Below, piece by piece: positions 61,999-64,000 of a stretch of 64,000 nt of DNA (its first letter is position 1; every line of letters begins with the position of its first letter). Both the position numbers and the translations under genes were made by a program. The DNA lies in assembly GCA_014860665.1 (NCBI GenBank), contig JACZJI010000047.1, forward strand, positions 26,497-90,496, in the 5' to 3' direction. Source of the stretch: Bacteroidales bacterium. Its GTDB lineage: Bacteria; Bacteroidota; Bacteroidia; Bacteroidales; F082. Under the pieces are notes generated by a model. The model was not told the DNA's origin and did no database searches. It worked only from the letters and a program-made list of their open reading frames with translations.

Positions 61999-63700
61999 TA
62001 AGTTTATCATAAAAAGTTTCGGGCAGTTCTTCAGGCATAAACCTGGAAAATTAATTCTGCTTTTCCTCATTACACTTTTCCTGGGTTTCAATCAGGGACT
62101 GACAATAATGTTGTTAATCCCCTTGTTGGGATTAATGACCCCTGTCCCGGCTTCCGGTTCACAGGGCAAGTTAGTGCAAATAATGGATTCCCTGTTGAAG
62201 CATTCCGGATATCAGGTTAGTTTGACGTTTATATTGGTACTTTTTGCGATTTTACTGATTTCTGTAGCACTGCTTAATTATGTTCAGTCTATCATGCAGG
62301 CTACCTATCAGCAGGAATTTTCATATCAGACAAGAAAAAGGCTGTTCCGTAAAATTATCAAATGTGACTGGAGTTTTCTGAATCAGAAAAGCAAGCATAA
62401 TCATATCCAGGTTTTCACAACCGAGATTCCAAAAATGACCTTGTACTACTTTTCTTATTTGAATTTTGTAACCAAGATTATTTTCATTGTAACACACATC
62501 GCCCTCGCTTTTTTAATTTCAGTAAAGTTCACCCTTTTTATAATTCTTGTCGGCTTATTGGTTTTTGTGCTTTTAAGAAAGAATTTAAACAGAGCAGCAT
62601 TTCTGGGAGATGCAAACATTCAGGCTTTCAGGAAAATGCTGAAACAAATTGATGAATTCTGGCTCATGATAAAAATGGCCAAGGTTCATAATTCCGAAGA
62701 CTTTTATTACAATAAGTTTGATGATTCCAACACCCGGATGCTGGAATTTCAGGTAAAACAATCAAAAAACCGTGCTGTTCCGAACCTGTTTTCAAATATT
62801 GCAGGAGTAATTGCTTTGATTTTTATAGTCTATATTTCCTACAGGTTTTTAAAGATTCCACTGGCTTCTTTGTTTGTTTTGATTTTACTGTTCTCCAGAA
62901 TTTTTCCAAAGTTCACCGGCGTCAACAGTGATTTGAACATGATGGTTTCCAATATCCCTTCCGTAAGACTGGTAATGCAGACAGAACAGGAAATAAGGAA
63001 CAATAAAGTCAATGGTGCTGAATTTAAAGGACAGATCCCATTGAATCATCAGTTGGAGATAAGAAATCTTAATTTCTCATACGTAAGCAATAAGACAATT
63101 TTCAATGATTTTTCCGAAGCAATTCCAGCTTATAAAATAACCGGTATACTCGGAAAATCCGGACTGGGAAAAACTACGCTTATCGATCTTTTATCCGGCT
63201 TGCTGAAAGCTGATTCAGGGAGCTTGCTTATCGACGGGAAAGAGCTTGCCCGGGAGATGCTCCCTGCCTGGAAAAACGAACTGGGATACCTGCCTCAGGA
63301 TGCTTTTTTTGTGGAAGGTACCATCCGCGAAAATCTGGTATGGGATTCATCAAAAATTCCGACTGATGAAGACATCCTGAACGTCCTAAAACAGGTGGAA
63401 GCCGATCAGTTTGTATTAAGCCAGAATAACGGACTGGATACCCAGATTGTGAATTACCAGTATCATTTTTCAGGTGGCGAAAGACAAAGGCTGGCATTGG
63501 CCCGGGTCTTGCTTCGAAAACCAAAGTTGTTATTACTGGATGAAGCGACTTCTTCTTTGGATGTAAACACTGAAGCACAGATCATGGATTGCCTGGTGAA
63601 ACTGAAAAAAGAGGTTACCATTATTTTTGTAACCCACAGGCAAAGTTTAAAGTCCTATTTTGATAAAGTAATTGATCTGGATAAGGAGAAGACCCTTTAA
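61988..63700 (+). CDS. ABC exporter (fused membrane and ATPase domains)
   Basis: A 570-residue half-transporter. The N-terminal ~330 residues hold six membrane helices (first at about 17-40). The ATPase domain has Walker A ILGKSGLGKTTLIDLLSGL (about 388-406), the Q-loop LGYLPQDAFFVEGTIRENLV, the signature FSGGERQRLALARVLLRKPK (about 496-515), Walker B LLLLDEATSSLDVNTEAQIM and the H-loop VTHRQ. There is no C39 peptidase domain. Start is GTG at 61988. Coupled to the upstream nucleotidyltransferase, it may export a lipid, glycan or peptide product. Confidence 0.9.
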   Translation: MLDNKFIIKSFGQFFRHKPGKLILLFLITLFLGFNQGLTIMLLIPLLGLMTPVPASGSQGKLVQIMDSLLKHSGYQVSLTFILVLFAILLISVALLNYVQSIMQATYQQEFSYQTRKRLFRKIIKCDWSFLNQKSKHNHIQVFTTEIPKMTLYYFSYLNFVTKIIFIVTHIALAFLISVKFTLFIILVGLLVFVLLRKNLNRAAFLGDANIQAFRKMLKQIDEFWLMIKMAKVHNSEDFYYNKFDDSNTRMLEFQVKQSKNRAVPNLFSNIAGVIALIFIVYISYRFLKIPLASLFVLILLFSRIFPKFTGVNSDLNMMVSNIPSVRLVMQTEQEIRNNKVNGAEFKGQIPLNHQLEIRNLNFSYVSNKTIFNDFSEAIPAYKITGILGKSGLGKTTLIDLLSGLLKADSGSLLIDGKELAREMLPAWKNELGYLPQDAFFVEGTIRENLVWDSSKIPTDEDILNVLKQVEADQFVLSQNNGLDTQIVNYQYHFSGGERQRLALARVLLRKPKLLLLDEATSSLDVNTEAQIMDCLVKLKKEVTIIFVTHRQSLKSYFDKVIDLDKEKTL

Positions 63701-63843
63701 TGGCAGTGTTATGCAAATGTACATGGAAGAATGCTGATTATCGATCCATGAACAAATCCCATATGGGACCAGAGAGTATAAACACTTACTTTATCCCCTC
63801 ACAGCAGAGAAATTCGGGATGAGTTTTCCTAACCCTGAAATTC

Positions 63844-64000
63844 TTATCCCGGTATAACAACTTTCCCAACCCACTGACTGGATGAGATATTACTGGGATT
63901 TTTCCTGCGAAAACTCTGGTCTACATCCTGGAAGAAAATGAAGAAATGAATTTCATCGCCAGGTGATGTTTGATATAACTCAACAACTGCTTCCCCCTGT
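63844..64000 (-). CDS. Partial unidentified CDS, C-terminal end (runs off the window)
   Basis: On the minus strand an open frame enters at the right edge and ends at a TAA at 63844-63846, giving 51 residues: QGEAVVELYQTSPGDEIHFF, IFFQDVDQSFRRKNPSNISS, SQWVGKVVIPG. The alternating hydrophobic pattern suggests a beta-rich C-terminus. It vaguely recalls the ends of DUF6266-type Bacteroidetes proteins, but I would not assign it. The sequence left of it, 63701-63843, shows nothing recognisable. Confidence 0.55.
   Translation of the reverse strand, partial: QGEAVVELYQTSPGDEIHFFIFFQDVDQSFRRKNPSNISSSQWVGKVVIPG

Noticed and set aside
1..64000. tRNA, rRNA, CRISPR arrays, phage genes or intact insertion sequences
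   Set aside because: I looked through the intergenic regions and found no cloverleaf, regularly spaced repeat array, phage structural gene or complete transposase; only the IS982 relic remains.

Overview
The window looks like chromosome of a member of the Bacteroidota, most likely Bacteroidales or a close relative. The evidence is a SusC/SusD outer-membrane pair, the Bacteroidetes-style division and cell-wall (dcw) gene order, glycine-lipid synthesis genes (glsA/glsB), DUF4271 beside hemD, absence of obvious Shine-Dalgarno sites, AT-rich spacers, and promoters of the TTTG / TAnnTTTG type. Species cannot be fixed from this sequence. I see no rRNA, tRNA, CRISPR array, prophage or intact insertion sequence.

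Layout. 161-10399: housekeeping genes (DUF4271, hemD, ispE, GH3-like acyl-adenylase, deoxynucleoside kinase, kdsB, an HU/SPOR protein, trmB, an alkyltransferase-like protein, a polyprenol mannosyltransferase, pyrC). 10400-11868: a gene-free accessory island with a decayed IS982-family transposase, facing copies of an intergenic repeat and a long imperfect palindrome. 11869-20719 (minus): a small polysaccharide utilization locus, susC-susD-susE/F-GH5-like. 21188-26114: a YjbR-family gene, a biotin-dependent acyl-CoA carboxyltransferase with its carrier protein, engB, and glsB/glsA. 26414-42328: a full dcw cluster, mraZ-rsmH-ftsL-ftsI-murE-mraY-murD-ftsW-murG-murC-ftsQ-ftsA-ftsZ, then a YqeY gene, closed by a bidirectional terminator. 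42399-45097 (minus): rplM-rpsI-rpsB-tsf. 45295-47959 (minus): a glycosyltransferase and a PspC/LiaF-like envelope pair. 48364-50922: isocitrate dehydrogenase and citrate synthase. 51140-52498: an unusual secreted Met/Gly/Arg-rich protein. 52660-58812: an alpha-glucoside block (SLC45-like sugar importer, alpha/beta hydrolase, uridine-kinase-like P-loop protein, fused beta-phosphoglucomutase/GH65 phosphorylase). 59163-63700: an EamA transporter, then cysC, a nucleotidyltransferase-like protein and an ABC exporter. The right edge cuts an unidentified minus-strand gene.

How parts may work together. The SusC/D/E locus would bind a glycan at the surface, cut it with the GH5-like enzyme and import oligosaccharides; the SLC45-like importer, GH65 phosphorylase and fused phosphoglucomutase would turn alpha-linked disaccharides into glucose and glucose 6-phosphate. 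Near-identical LacI-type operator candidates lie upstream of susC (three sites, 20971-21064) and upstream of the GH65 fusion (58888-58947), which suggests one regulator, not encoded here, controls both. This is the most interesting inference in the window. Other points worth a look are the IS982 relic, strong hairpins between the PUL genes, a terminator-like hairpin in the carboxylase leader, four 10-bp-spaced MraZ boxes, the alkyltransferase-like protein without its cysteine, and the Met-rich secreted protein.
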